Source of the DNA: HGM04593 sp045631905
GTDB lineage: Bacteria > Bacteroidota > Bacteroidia > Bacteroidales > Bacteroidaceae
Length of the DNA stretch: 64,000 nt
Assembly: GCA_045631905.1 (NCBI GenBank)
Contig: JAZQVO010000040.1
Coordinates: 1 to 64,000, forward strand
Direction of reading: 5' to 3'
Positions 1 through 10,155 of the stretch are shown here, piece after piece. The position numbers and the translations under genes were made by a program. Under the pieces are notes generated by a model, which saw only the letters and a list, made by a program, of their open reading frames with translations, searched no databases and was not told the DNA's origin. Numbering within the stretch: position 1 is the stretch's first letter; the number at the start of each line of letters is the position of its first letter.

Positions 1-3000
1 ACCGAAGAGGTCGTAAACCACGCCGTCGGCCTCGCTCTCGGCCTCAACGCCCTCGATGCTTGTGGTACCGGGGAAGCGGAAGCTGAACGATGCGGCCTCG
101 CTGTCGCTGATAACCATGTACATCTTAAAGCCGTTGATGTAGTCGCCTGTGTACTTGCGCATGATAACACCCGAGGGCTCGCTTGCTGCGGTCTGCAAGG
201 TGTAGGCGTTCTCTACTGTTGCCATCTTCTCTATTGTTCCAAGGAGCACGTTGTTGCCTGCAAACTCAACATCGCTTGTTACGGCAAAGTTGTATGTGCC
301 GGCGGGGGCGTTCAAGATAACAGCCTGGCCTGCGGGGATTGTGCCCTCGAAGGCATAGAGGTCTATCGAGGTGCCGTTACGCTCGGCGCGGTAGGCTGTC
401 ACACCCTCGGGAATTTCAAGGGGCACAGGTGCATACAAGGTTGAATAGCCCACATTACCTATGGTTACGGGCAACGATGCCACCTCCTCGGCTGCCCACT
501 CATGGGCAGCTCCGCAAGTATTGTTTGAACAGCGGTTCACATATGTATCGCTACTATGCAACCAACGCTCACCACAATTTATATTGTAGAGACCTGACGC
601 TTTTTTATTAAACTCGACCACAGATATATCGCTGTCAGCTGTACCGGGATTCTCAAAGGCCCAGTCGGTAGTATTAAGACCTATATATTGACCGTTGCCG
701 TAAGAGAGCAGGTGGCGACCATCGAAGTAGAAGATTGCGCTTGCATCGTTGGTGGCGTTCATCGCTATTTTACCATTTGCGACTGCGCCCTTTATGTAGT
801 TGCCGTTATTGTTTATGGTGTAGAAACGCTTGGCAGGTACACCGGGGAGAGTTATATGGTCGGTAGCAATAGTTGTCTCCAACCAACAACTGTTTGCAGT
901 AATATCGGCACTCTCTTTTACTTCAAAAGTCGTACCGTTGAGAGTATAAATATTTGTAGCACCTGCGCTTACACTCTTTGACAAAAATGTACCGCGCAAC
1001 AAAGAGCCCTGCAACGATGTTTTTGCGTTGGTATCAACGGCTGTAACACCAAAGTTATGAGTACCCTCGCCTTTTACTATAAAAGGTGTACCGCTCAACA
1101 CTACCTCACCGGCTGTTGCAAGCTCACTCAATTTATATGTGTAGCCACCCTTGCCATCGCTTAAAACATCGTTGCTTGTAATATCATAAGCAATAACACC
1201 CTCGGGTATTACAACATTAAAAGGGAGGCACAATGTTCTACCCGTTGCAGGTATGTCAAAAGGAAGCTCTGTAACCTCGGTTATGGTAAATGTCGAAATA
1301 TTAGATACTTCACTCTTGTCGTTACCAAAGACCAAATTATTATAATCATTAATGTAGTTGATACCGCTGTTAGGCGATTTTATTTTAAAAACATCGGCAA
1401 CCGATGTCTCCTCAAATACATAGGCACCCGCATCGGCCTTATTCTCCGAGAACATTATGTGGTTCCAAGCGCTAAGGGTCATCTGTTTCAAGTACATACC
1501 TTGTGCCGAAAAGCTGTAACCGGTTCCACGGGGAGATATTGTAAATATTTTATCAACCTCATTGGTTGTAGAATAGGTTCCCGTTGCAATCAGTTTATAA
1601 CCAACATTTTTCGCATTGTCTGCGTCGGTGTTATACGCGATGAAGACAGGTGCATCGTTATTGCCGTTCTTATAGTTAATACGATAGACACCTGCATATT
1701 TGGGGTTAATCACAACGGCAAATGTAAGTTTTGTACCGTCGGCCATAGCAATTACGCCCTGATATGAACCATCGGCATCGGCCTTAATGCGTATATTGCT
1801 GAAATCTGTTGTTTGGCCATCAACAAAATCACCGGTCAAGGTAACATCGGTAAGACCGCCGAAGTATTGTGTGAGGTCCACTATTCCACCTGCTACCGCA
1901 ATTATAGTTACCGAGCCCGAAAGGTCGTTATCCAAATAACGATAAGCATAGTTTGTTGCACCATCTACTGTTACAGGGATAATATATTTTTCAAGTACAT
2001 TGTTAGCCTCCGCGATGGTGTTGCCCTCGGGCTCGCGAGTATAAGAGTCGGTATGTCCCGTTGCACCTTTGGCAAGAGGAGTTTTGCTCACTTCTGCTTG
2101 GCCCACAAAGTGTTCCATGCCATGTGCCCAGTTCCACTCGAAGAAACCATATTGTGCGCTTGTGCAATTATTATCAAAATAGTGTTTCCAACGAGGATAG
2201 TACAAATCCTTCATCAAGCCTTGCCATGAACGATATGAGTAGTCGTTGAGGTTGGTGTTGGGGCTCGACCATGTAGATATAATGGTACGCGCGTTGTTAT
2301 ATTCATACCAGTCGGGTGTGGCTGTTGTCGCACCCTCAACCTCACTAGCGGCATCGCGTGCCTCCTGTGTCCACTTACCAAGACGGAAGTTAAGGTTGGT
2401 ACCCTTGAACGCATCTACATCGAGTATAAGTTGCAAAAACGCATCGCGACGAACCTCGTACAACTCATTGTTTCCGGCATTTCTTGCATCTCTAATACCA
2501 AGAAGCAGGTCGTATGCATAGTCGGCAAGAACAGCACCCGCAAACTCCACAATATCGTAATTGAAGTTACTTTCATATACGTCTTTAAGAGCAAGTGCAT
2601 CGCTCTGGCTCAAAAGCTTGTATGTAGCATCTATAAGCATCTGACGACGTGCCTTTGTATATATGCCACCTGCATTGTTAAGTGTTTTACCCCATGCACT
2701 TGCAGGGTTTGCATTGAGGTTGGGACGAGCAGCCCAAACGTCCTCCACAGGGCCTTGAATACCATCGGCACCATAGTTAAGAGGACCTTGACGCAAAAGT
2801 TCCCAAGCCGCCTGCACAACAGCATTGTTGGCACCATAGCGTGCTATTGAATACTTCTTCACCCACTCTGCCACGTCGGGTTTACTACCCATCCATGGTA
2901 GCTGGAATATGAGGTCGTATGCAACAGGTGTCTGTTCGATAGCCTCGGGAGCCACACCTATACCTTTTATATTATCAGGATATTTTGCTTTAAATTTAAA

Positions 3001-5748
3001 GTAGTTGTCGGTTACATTGTTCAAACGGCCCATCAAGCCCGAGCGACCACCGAAGTTGGGGATAGCACAGAACACCGCCTCCTGAGGAGTATAGCCACTA
3101 TAAGTGTCAAATGCGGGAGAACCGTCCGAGAAGAGGTCGAGCACAATAAGTCGGCCTTCGGGCACAGCTGTGAGTGAGTATCTCTGTGTATCACTCCACT
3201 GCCACTGCTGGATAACCCACTGAGAACCGGGAGCGGCAGCCTCCATAGCTTTGTAAAGCGCTTGGTAATCCTCCACAGTACCGGCACCACCACCCTCGTG
3301 GAAGGGGTCCATAGAGTAATATTTGCTCTCGCCCATTACCTCTTTGAGACAAGCATAATAGTCGGCAGCAATTTCGGCATATTTTTCATCACCGATATTT
3401 ACGTTAAGGAGAAGAGGACGAACAAAATCACCGGCCCAGTTACCACCATTGCCTCGTGTTTCATAACCCGACTTTGATTTAAAGTTGGTGGGTACCATAC
3501 CGCTCCAACCGGGCAACACGGGCTCTATACCAAGTTCCTTCTCACGTGCGATAATTTGCTTTGCAAGGTTCTTCTGACGTGCATACCATGCATCGTCTTG
3601 AACACCGCCGGCACCTTCCCATGTGCCATAGCTCTTTGTTCCAGGCGCTGTACCACCCCAGCCTTCGAGGTTGTTCATAGCCCACCATGCAATAAATGCA
3701 GGGCCGGCAACAAAGGCCTTGGCATCGGCATCGTTGTAACCATATTTGCGCTTGCCTTGTGCATCTTCCATAGTGAGGAACGAACGCCATACCTCCTCCA
3801 TACCAACAAGTTGCAAAGGCATGTTGATACCATGGAGAGCCATCCAGTCAATCTCCTGTTGCCAACGCTTCCATGTCCAAGAGGTCATCGAGTAACCAAA
3901 GGTACATGTGTTCAAGTAGTAGCGATACTGTGCATCGCAAGTGCGTGTCTCCTCACCTGTGGGCACGGGTATCGAAGAGAGGTCGGCATAAGCTTCGCCC
4001 GAAACAGTCTTCTCGTTTAGAGAGTTCCAAGCAATGTTTATATAAGCATAATTATTCAAGTACCAGCCTATACCGGTTGTGATTGCGCTTATGGTTGTAC
4101 CTTTGATGAGGATTTTACCATTCTCACCACCTATAACAAAAGCCTCTTGCGCACTATTAATAAAGGGGTCGAGCACAAACTTAAATTTGCCGGCTGTGCC
4201 CGCTCCACCGATACGGTTGATGAGTGCTACCACCGCTGCGGGATTCTCGGTAATCTCAACCTTATTAAAGGTGATTGTGACAACCCTCTCGTCGCTGTTC
4301 ACGGTAACACTATACATGTAACCGGCTATGTTGGCAACCTCCAAAAGGCTACTATCAAAATCGGCACTTATGGTAGCACCATCTTCAACAGCATTACCAT
4401 CGTATGCGATTGTTGCACCGGCAGGCATGCCTACCACCTCAAAAGCATATCCGGTTGCTACATATTCATACGAGGTCTCTATACGGAAAGCCTTAGCGTT
4501 CATCGTGGTATTCTCTGTAACAAAAGAGAATGAGAACGAACCGCCAAGCTCGTTGGTGAGCAACACCTCGAACCAATCATCTTCGGCTGTGCTATTACTC
4601 CAAGTACCGGCACAATATGTATTATTCACCCCGTCGAGCATATTGCCATAATTTTTGCCGGAGTTATTGCCGGTTATGTTATCGGCAGAAATTTCAACCT
4701 CCTGGCCGTTGCTGTTGAATATCTTAAACGAATCGAAGCTGAAACGGTTTTTACCATTCGAATAAAAAGCACCCGACTCGGTAAGTGTAAAACGCAATTT
4801 ATTGCAAACGCTCTCATAGTAGAAGCTTCCCGAAGTAAAATGCATTTTTCCACCCTCATTAGTAGCAGATGTAACGCAATCTGTGCTACCCTCTATCAAC
4901 CACTTGTTGCACTCGCCATCTTCGTTGCTCAAAGGAACATTGGTAAAGATACCGTTCCCGGCCTTGCTTTGAATAGTATTTCCCAAATGCTGTTTAGCAT
5001 CGTTGTTTCTTGTGATGTATACATAACCGTTCTCGTCGGCCTCACCGATAGACCACCAAGAAAAATCGTTGTTAGCATTCCAAGAATGTGTAGAGCCGAT
5101 AAACTTACCTGTACCCACCTCCTCGAAGAACACGCGCGACTCGCCTGCCGACTTTTTAATATAAAACTTCGTGGGAGTATTTTGGAAAGTTGCAACAGTA
5201 CCTGTCGAGTGATTGGTAAAATTCAAATAAGTACCTCCCTTGTTGCTCTTCAAGGTATACACGATATCTTTGTACAAATCGGAGTACTCTATTAGGGTAA
5301 ATTCCAGACCTGTACCCTTATCGCAGAACAAAGGCGCACCTGCCACCCTATTATCCGCATTTATATACTTGCCACTCTCACGAGCGATTTTCAATGAGCT
5401 TTCGCCGGCGATTATCCATTCGTGAACCTGAGTGGCGGTTGTTCCAACTTGTGCATTCCAATCGCGCCAACTGCTGTCATAATACACATAACCACCATTC
5501 ACGTTTTTCAATTTCCAACCATTTGCACCCTGCTCAAAATAGATGATACAAGGGTTGGCATTGAGACTGATGTTGTTTGTCGCGTTGCTGGCATTCTCTT
5601 TAACACCAAGTGTCTGAATGTCGAGGTAAAGATTGGAATCTTTAACCTTCAACGCATACATCTTTCCCGACTCGGGAGAAAATTGCGCCCTACCTGTGGC
5701 TATGCACGCAAGCACAAGCGTCAATGTAAGCAAAAGTTTTTTTCTCAT
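1..5748 (-). CDS. Secreted multidomain GH89 alpha-N-acetylglucosaminidase (3' end outside window)
   Basis: This frame runs open for 1916 codons from ATG at 5748 to the left edge. An N-terminal signal peptide (MRKKLLLTLTLVLACIATG) precedes a ricin-like region (about 20-300) and a discoidin/CBM32-like stretch (about 330-425). The GH89 core spans roughly 485-1220, with family landmarks WQQEIDWMALHGINMPL (near 623), DPFHEGG and APEAIEQ. Glu818 and Glu935 align with the two catalytic glutamates I recall from human NAGLU (E316, E446). The C-terminus holds two copies of a beta module (nt about 1290-905 and 500-200) around another ricin-like region. It reaches VYDLFG at the edge, resembling the usual YDLxGR tail, so few residues should be missing. 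The predicted role is removing terminal alpha-GlcNAc from mucin or heparan-type glycans outside the cytoplasm. Confidence 0.93.
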   Translation of the reverse strand, partial: MRKKLLLTLTLVLACIATGRAQFSPESGKMYALKVKDSNLYLDIQTLGVKENASNATNNISLNANPCIIYFEQGANGWKLKNVNGGYVYYDSSWRDWNAQVGTTATQVHEWIIAGESSLKIARESGKYINADNRVAGAPLFCDKGTGLEFTLIEYSDLYKDIVYTLKSNKGGTYLNFTNHSTGTVATFQNTPTKFYIKKSAGESRVFFEEVGTGKFIGSTHSWNANNDFSWWSIGEADENGYVYITRNNDAKQHLGNTIQSKAGNGIFTNVPLSNEDGECNKWLIEGSTDCVTSATNEGGKMHFTSGSFYYESVCNKLRFTLTESGAFYSNGKNRFSFDSFKIFNSNGQEVEISADNITGNNSGKNYGNMLDGVNNTYCAGTWSNSTAEDDWFEVLLTNELGGSFSFSFVTENTTMNAKAFRIETSYEYVATGYAFEVVGMPAGATIAYDGNAVEDGATISADFDSSLLEVANIAGYMYSVTVNSDERVVTITFNKVEITENPAAVVALINRIGGAGTAGKFKFVLDPFINSAQEAFVIGGENGKILIKGTTISAITTGIGWYLNNYAYINIAWNSLNEKTVSGEAYADLSSIPVPTGEETRTCDAQYRYYLNTCTFGYSMTSWTWKRWQQEIDWMALHGINMPLQLVGMEEVWRSFLTMEDAQGKRKYGYNDADAKAFVAGPAFIAWWAMNNLEGWGGTAPGTKSYGTWEGAGGVQDDAWYARQKNLAKQIIAREKELGIEPVLPGWSGMVPTNFKSKSGYETRGNGGNWAGDFVRPLLLNVNIGDEKYAEIAADYYACLKEVMGESKYYSMDPFHEGGGAGTVEDYQALYKAMEAAAPGSQWVIQQWQWSDTQRYSLTAVPEGRLIVLDLFSDGSPAFDTYSGYTPQEAVFCAIPNFGGRSGLMGRLNNVTDNYFKFKAKYPDNIKGIGVAPEAIEQTPVAYDLIFQLPWMGSKPDVAEWVKKYSIARYGANNAVVQAAWELLRQGPLNYGADGIQGPVEDVWAARPNLNANPASAWGKTLNNAGGIYTKARRQMLIDATYKLLSQSDALALKDVYESNFNYDIVEFAGAVLADYAYDLLLGIRDARNAGNNELYEVRRDAFLQLILDVDAFKGTNLNFRLGKWTQEARDAASEVEGATTATPDWYEYNNARTIISTWSSPNTNLNDYSYRSWQGLMKDLYYPRWKHYFDNNCTSAQYGFFEWNWAHGMEHFVGQAEVSKTPLAKGATGHTDSYTREPEGNTIAEANNVLEKYIIPVTVDGATNYAYRYLDNDLSGSVTIIAVAGGIVDLTQYFGGLTDVTLTGDFVDGQTTDFSNIRIKADADGSYQGVIAMADGTKLTFAVVINPKYAGVYRINYKNGNNDAPVFIAYNTDADNAKNVGYKLIATGTYSTTNEVDKIFTISPRGTGYSFSAQGMYLKQMTLSAWNHIMFSENKADAGAYVFEETSVADVFKIKSPNSGINYINDYNNLVFGNDKSEVSNISTFTITEVTELPFDIPATGRTLCLPFNVVIPEGVIAYDITSNDVLSDGKGGYTYKLSELATAGEVVLSGTPFIVKGEGTHNFGVTAVDTNAKTSLQGSLLRGTFLSKSVSAGATNIYTLNGTTFEVKESADITANSCWLETTIATDHITLPGVPAKRFYTINNNGNYIKGAVANGKIAMNATNDASAIFYFDGRHLLSYGNGQYIGLNTTDWAFENPGTADSDISVVEFNKKASGLYNINCGERWLHSSDTYVNRCSNNTCGAAHEWAAEEVASLPVTIGNVGYSTLYAPVPLEIPEGVTAYRAERNGTSIDLYAFEGTIPAGQAVILNAPAGTYNFAVTSDVEFAGNNVLLGTIEKMATVENAYTLQTAASEPSGVIMRKYTGDYINGFKMYMVISDSEAASFSFRFPGTTSIEGVEAESEADGVVYDLFG

Positions 5749-5822
5749 AGGTTAATATTTTATGTTGAATAATTATTTATACAACCAACTATGCACAATA
5801 GCGCATAATACACAAGATGTTA

Positions 5823-5855
5823 CAAAGATAGCTATAATTATATAAATATAAACAA
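5823..5855 (-). promoter_or_regulatory. Probable Bacteroidales promoter for the GH89 gene
   Basis: On the minus strand the box TATCTTTG (5830-5823) matches TAnnTTTG, with TTG (5855-5853) about 22 bases upstream. The GH89 start codon lies about 75 bases downstream. The area is very AT-rich, so chance matches are possible. Confidence 0.5.
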
Positions 5856-5890
5856 TAGTTATAATAAATTAATATATAAAACATAAAAAA

Positions 5891-5921
5891 AGCACACAAG
5901 ACGATCACCATCTCGTGTGCT
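5891..5921 (-). terminator. Rho-independent terminator after the TonB-dependent receptor
   Basis: An 11-bp stem with one mismatch (AGCACACAAGA against TCTCGTGTGCT) is followed on the minus strand by a run of seven T. It sits 22 bases past the receptor stop codon and separates that gene from the GH89 gene. Confidence 0.8.
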
Positions 5922-5943
5922 GTACAAGAATACCAAGAACAAA

Positions 5944-8340
5944 TTACATCTCTATGAGAATTTTTGCATTAATCTGCCGACCGGTGAGATAATTGGGCAC
6001 AGCATACATGTTATTACTCACATCACTTATCCAATAATATGAGTTTACATTATTAATATCCAAGAGGTTGAAGGCATCGACACCCAACCAGACGTTTTTG
6101 AGATAGCGACGTATGCCCGTGCGATATATATGCTCCTCATTATTCAGCAGGCGATAGGACATACCAATATCCACACGTTTATAGGCAGGCGCAGTAAACA
6201 CCTGGCTCTCGCGCCCCGTGTGAGGAGGGCCAAAGGGAAGCCCGTCGGCATACACACCGCGCAAGGTCATTTTCCACTTGTCGGTACCGGGAAAATAGTC
6301 GGTAAAATGCAGAGACGCATTAAATTTCTGGTTTGTCGGACGAGGTATCTTCTTACCACCGTTTATACTCTCCTTTGTATCCATAACCGAGAAGGTCACC
6401 CACGAGTCGGTACCCTTGACAAACTCGCCGAAGAGCTTAAAGTCGACACCCATGGCATGCCCTTCGGCGCAATTCTCGCCATAATAGACAATACGCACAT
6501 TATCAACATTATACGGTATAAGATTATCGAGCTTTTTATAATAAGCCTCGGCTGTAAACTTAAAGGGGCGGTCGGCCATTTTAAAGTGATAGTCGCAACC
6601 CGCAACAAAGTGGATAGAGCGTTGCGATTTTATATCCTTGTTAAGCCTCACGGTGGTAAGGCCGTTTGTGGTAACGGTGTCACGCATCTCCTTGTAGAAA
6701 GGCGACTGATAGTAAAGACCCGTTGCGAAGCGAAGGGTTAAATTCTCGTTTCCTTTGGGTATGAGACCAAGTGAAAGACGTGGCGAAACAAGCGTCTCAC
6801 CGTTCCAGCTCCAACGCGAAAGACGCACTCCCGCATTGAGCGAAAAGAGGCCTACCGAACTTTTAAATTTGTAAGTATCCTGCACATAGGCCGAAAAACG
6901 GCTACTGCTCTCGTTGCTTTTTGAACGCAAATTATATATCGGGCGCATGAAAGCCCCACCCTGCGGAATATTATAACCCGCCGAGTCGCGCACCTGCCAC
7001 TCTCGCTGGTTATCGTTGAATTTCTCGTTCTTATACTCCACACCCCAACGAACATCGTGTGCCCCCATAAAGTGCTTGCCGGTGAGCGCAAGTGTCTGCA
7101 CGTCGGCCTCCAAATAGTTGCGTCCATGTTCCATGTAACGCCCCACGCCAAGGTTTTCGCTCGTGTTTATATCGTTGAGCCAATATTCGCTGTTAATATC
7201 AAAAGTCTCCTCCTCGTTTGTTTTAAAAGCCGACGCTTGCAAAATAACCTGATTATACTCGTTGGGTATATAGCTCAACGCCGCCGAACCGAACATAGTG
7301 GTAAAGAGGTCGCTCTCCCAACCACCAAAGTAAACCTTAAACTCCTTTACATTCTCCATGGTTCCGAAAGAGGTATTACGGTCGCTTGGAGTGAATTTAT
7401 ACTCGTTGCGCGACACGTTACCTATGAAGCTAAGGCTCCACTTATCGTTCATGCGCAGGTCGAAAAACGTCTGATAATCCACAAATTCCGGCTCATACTC
7501 ACCCTTTGTTTCAAGCGTACCCAGCAGATATTTATTACTCTTGTAACGCACGGAGTTAGAAAAACTATACCTTTTGTTTCCCATGCCCACATAGAGGCTT
7601 GCACCCAAAAGGCTCGCCGAAACCACACTCTCAAACTTGCGAGGCTTGCGGTATGTTATGTCGAGCACCGACGACATCTTGTCGCCATACTTCGCCTCAA
7701 AGCCTCCCGAAGAGAAAGAGATAGTTTCAACCATGTCGGGGTTCAAGAAGCTAAGGCCCTCCTGTTGCCCGGCACGAATGAGCAGGGGGCGATACACCTC
7801 CACCCCATTAACATAAACACTATTCTCGTCAAAGTTACCGCCACGCACATTATACTGCGACGAAAGCTCGTTGTGCGAGCTCACACCCGCCTGAGTAGAT
7901 ATCAAATCCTCTATCGCATTACCGCTCGCACTCACTTGCAGACGCACCTGGTCGGGCACCGTTATCTGTTGCGTAGTACCCATCTGTTTCTCCACATTTG
8001 TAATTTCAACCCCCTCGAGCGAAAAATCCATAGTAGGCAACACTACATTGAGCACAACAGTATCCTTGGGGTTGTTGAACATGCGCTTGCGAGTCTGATG
8101 CCCCACCATGGAGAAAGCCACGGTGAGCGTATCACGGCTGTCGCATGTGAGAGAATAATTACCATTTAGGTCGGTAAGCGTACCCGTAGCCGTGCCCACA
8201 ACCGCCACACTCGCAACCTCCACCGGGACACCCTTCTCGTTGGTCACACGCCCTTTAAAAGTAACCCTCTGTGCCGTGGCCGCCAACACCACAAAGAAAG
8301 CGAACAACAAAAAAACAACTCTCCTTATATTAATTTCCAT
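5944..8340 (-). CDS. TonB-dependent outer membrane receptor with carboxypeptidase-regulatory-like domain
   Basis: The 798-residue product starts with a signal peptide (MEINIRRVVFLLFAFFVVLA). A CarboxypepD_reg-like beta domain (about 25-110; FKGRVTNEKGVPVEVASV, LTDLNGNYSL) follows, then a TonB plug (about 125-235; VSASGNAIEDLISTQAGV, YNVRGGNFDENSVYVNGV) and a long beta-barrel ending in an aromatic-rich stretch. The family imports large ligands across the outer membrane using TonB/ExbBD. There is no SusD partner nearby, the length is shorter than typical SusC proteins, and terminators or promoters separate it from its neighbours. Its substrate cannot be inferred; co-function with the adjacent GH89 is possible but unproven. 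Confidence 0.9.
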   Translation of the reverse strand: MEINIRRVVFLLFAFFVVLAATAQRVTFKGRVTNEKGVPVEVASVAVVGTATGTLTDLNGNYSLTCDSRDTLTVAFSMVGHQTRKRMFNNPKDTVVLNVVLPTMDFSLEGVEITNVEKQMGTTQQITVPDQVRLQVSASGNAIEDLISTQAGVSSHNELSSQYNVRGGNFDENSVYVNGVEVYRPLLIRAGQQEGLSFLNPDMVETISFSSGGFEAKYGDKMSSVLDITYRKPRKFESVVSASLLGASLYVGMGNKRYSFSNSVRYKSNKYLLGTLETKGEYEPEFVDYQTFFDLRMNDKWSLSFIGNVSRNEYKFTPSDRNTSFGTMENVKEFKVYFGGWESDLFTTMFGSAALSYIPNEYNQVILQASAFKTNEEETFDINSEYWLNDINTSENLGVGRYMEHGRNYLEADVQTLALTGKHFMGAHDVRWGVEYKNEKFNDNQREWQVRDSAGYNIPQGGAFMRPIYNLRSKSNESSSRFSAYVQDTYKFKSSVGLFSLNAGVRLSRWSWNGETLVSPRLSLGLIPKGNENLTLRFATGLYYQSPFYKEMRDTVTTNGLTTVRLNKDIKSQRSIHFVAGCDYHFKMADRPFKFTAEAYYKKLDNLIPYNVDNVRIVYYGENCAEGHAMGVDFKLFGEFVKGTDSWVTFSVMDTKESINGGKKIPRPTNQKFNASLHFTDYFPGTDKWKMTLRGVYADGLPFGPPHTGRESQVFTAPAYKRVDIGMSYRLLNNEEHIYRTGIRRYLKNVWLGVDAFNLLDINNVNSYYWISDVSNNMYAVPNYLTGRQINAKILIEM

Positions 8341-8383
8341 TTTTTTTACCCTCTTTATCTTTATTTAAACGAGATTTTTTGCA

Positions 8384-8391
8384 CAAACGTA
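8384..8391 (-). promoter_or_regulatory. Possible -7 element for the TonB-dependent receptor gene
   Basis: TACGTTTG on the minus strand fits TAnnTTTG about 45 bases upstream of the receptor start. No well-spaced TTTG partner is visible, so the call is weak. Confidence 0.35.
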
Positions 8392-8498
8392 TACAACAAG
8401 GCAAAAAAAATATTAAAAAGCCCGCCACGGAGCCTCACACCGAGCGCGAGCAACAAATATTAGATGCTCCAAATTGAAGAAAAAAGAAAATAAAATTG

Positions 8499-8506
8499 TA
8501 TCTTCG
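8499..8506 (+). promoter_or_regulatory. Possible -7 element for tsaD-pncC
   Basis: TATCTTCG is a close variant of TAnnTTTG. It lies 130 bases upstream of the tsaD start, with a poorly spaced TTGA at 8474. It implies a leader of about 125 bases. Confidence 0.4.
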
Positions 8507-8637
8507 CGCATAAGAAGTTGTGTAGAATCATATACCAAGTTTTTATAGGTCACATAGCAGGCTTCTATAAGAAATTATTTTTTCAGAAATTTAAGCAACT
8601 ACCAAATTTCAGCAAAAAGCGCAGAAACAATAAAAAG

Positions 8638-9660
8638 ATGGAAAATATATACATATTAGCAATAGAGTCGTCGTGCGACGACACATCGGCCGCAGTGATG
8701 CGTGGCGACACCGTGCTCTCCAACGTGACAGCAAGCCAAGCCGTACACGAACAATACGGAGGCGTTGTCCCCGAGCTCGCATCGCGTGCACACGAACAGA
8801 ATATCGTACCCGTTGTAGACGCAGCCCTTAAAAGAGCAGGTGTAACAAAAGAACAACTCAGCGCAATAGCCTTCACACGTGGCCCCGGCCTCATGGGCTC
8901 GCTCTTGGTAGGCGTGTCGTTTGCCAAAGGGCTTGCCGCCTCGCTCGGCATACCCATGATAGAGGTAAACCACCTGCAAGGCCACATAATGGCACACTTC
9001 ATAAAAGAAGACGGCGCAGAGCACAAAGCACCCGAGTACCCCTTCCTCTGCCTCATGGTAAGCGGTGGAAACTCGCAGATAGTAAAGGTAAACAGCTACA
9101 AAGAGATGGAGATTATAGGACAAACCATCGACGATGCAGCAGGCGAAGCCATGGATAAATGCGCCAAAGTCATGGGCTTGGGATACCCCGGAGGCCCCAT
9201 AATCGACAAACTTGCACGCAACGGCAACCCCAAAGCCTACCAATTCAGCAAGCCCCATATTGCAGGGTACGATTACAGCTTCAGCGGGCTGAAAACATCG
9301 TTCCTCTACACCCTGCGTAAGCTGGTAACCGAAGAGGAAAACTACATAGAGAACCACAAAGAAGACCTTGCCGCATCGTTCGAGGCCACCGTGGTGGAGA
9401 TTCTCATGGACAAGCTATACAAAGCATCAAAGGCACTTGGTATAAAGCGAATAGCCCTGTCGGGAGGAGTTTCGGCCAACACCGCACTGCGCGAAGCCTA
9501 CAAAGCATACGCAAAACGATATGGTTGGGAGATTTTCATACCCAAGTTCGGCTTCACCACCGACAACGCCGCCATGATAGGAATTGTGGGCTACCATAAA
9601 TTCATAGACAAAGATTTTTGCCCCATGGACGCACCGGCCTTTTCGCGTACCATATTATAA
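8638..9660 (+). CDS. tsaD: tRNA N6-adenosine threonylcarbamoyltransferase TsaD
   Basis: TsaD transfers the threonylcarbamoyl group to A37 of ANN-decoding tRNAs, working with TsaB and TsaE in the cytoplasm. The 340-residue product starts MENIYILAIESSCDDTSAAV, the family's ASKHA-fold N-terminus. It has the metal-binding HLQGH motif (His112 and His116) and the late motifs ALSGGVSANTALR and FTTDNAAMIG. An upstream in-frame ATG at 8518 would add 40 residues unlike any family member, so the start at 8638 is preferred. Length matches the usual 335-345. pncC follows after 9 bases and is probably co-transcribed. Confidence 0.96.
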   Translation: MENIYILAIESSCDDTSAAVMRGDTVLSNVTASQAVHEQYGGVVPELASRAHEQNIVPVVDAALKRAGVTKEQLSAIAFTRGPGLMGSLLVGVSFAKGLAASLGIPMIEVNHLQGHIMAHFIKEDGAEHKAPEYPFLCLMVSGGNSQIVKVNSYKEMEIIGQTIDDAAGEAMDKCAKVMGLGYPGGPIIDKLARNGNPKAYQFSKPHIAGYDYSFSGLKTSFLYTLRKLVTEEENYIENHKEDLAASFEATVVEILMDKLYKASKALGIKRIALSGGVSANTALREAYKAYAKRYGWEIFIPKFGFTTDNAAMIGIVGYHKFIDKDFCPMDAPAFSRTIL

Positions 9661-9669
9661 TATTATATA

Positions 9670-10155
9670 ATGAGTAACGAAAAAACAACAGCCTACGAGA
9701 TAGTTACACAACTACTCACACACGGCTACACCCTATCGACAGCCGAAAGTTGCACAGGAGGCACCATAGCAAGCACCATAACAAGCATAGCAGGTTGCTC
9801 GGCAGTGTTCACAGGCTCTGTCGTAGCCTACTGCAACAAGGTTAAAGCCAACGTACTCGGGGTAAAAGAGAGCACGCTCGAAAACCACGGAGCAGTGAGC
9901 GAAGAGACCGTCAGAGAGATGGTCGCCGGCGTTCAAAGAGTCATGGGAACCGACTGCGCCATCGCCACATCGGGCATTGCAGGGCCGGGAGGAGGCACTG
10001 CACAAAAACCGGTCGGCACAGTGTGGATAGCTGTGGCCGTACACAATAAAATCACAACCCTGTTATTGCAGACAGGGTGCAACAACAGAGAAGAAAACAT
10101 AAAAGCAACGGTAAATAAAGCCCTCGCCACATTAAAAGAGGCAATAGCCAAATAG
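9670..10155 (+). CDS. pncC: Nicotinamide-nucleotide amidohydrolase (CinA C-terminal domain), PncC
   Basis: The 161-residue protein is a stand-alone CinA C-terminal domain. It carries the hallmark STAESCTGGTIASTIT near residue 22, then GSVVAYCNKVKANVLGV and ATSGIAGPGGGTAQKPVGT. The family deamidates nicotinamide mononucleotide to nicotinate mononucleotide in pyridine nucleotide recycling. No N-terminal MoCF-like CinA domain is fused, so this is the short form. It lies 9 bases after tsaD in the same direction. No terminator is visible before the rpmB promoter. Confidence 0.93.
   Translation: MSNEKTTAYEIVTQLLTHGYTLSTAESCTGGTIASTITSIAGCSAVFTGSVVAYCNKVKANVLGVKESTLENHGAVSEETVREMVAGVQRVMGTDCAIATSGIAGPGGGTAQKPVGTVWIAVAVHNKITTLLLQTGCNNREENIKATVNKALATLKEAIAK

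Noticed and set aside
1459..5772. Series of plus-strand frames across the left 6 kb
   Set aside because: All are shadows of the single minus-strand GH89 gene, whose frame is open throughout.
7057..8169. Long plus-strand reading frame of 370 codons
   Set aside because: It is antisense to the TonB receptor, has no family motif, and its composition (His/Arg/Thr-rich) is what a shadow frame of the receptor would give.
5944..8340. SusC of a polysaccharide utilization locus
   Set aside because: It is shorter than SusC proteins, there is no SusD gene, and terminators or promoters separate it from its neighbours.
8518..8637. N-terminal extension of TsaD from an upstream ATG
   Set aside because: The added 40 residues are not family-like, while ATG 8638 gives the canonical N-terminus and length.
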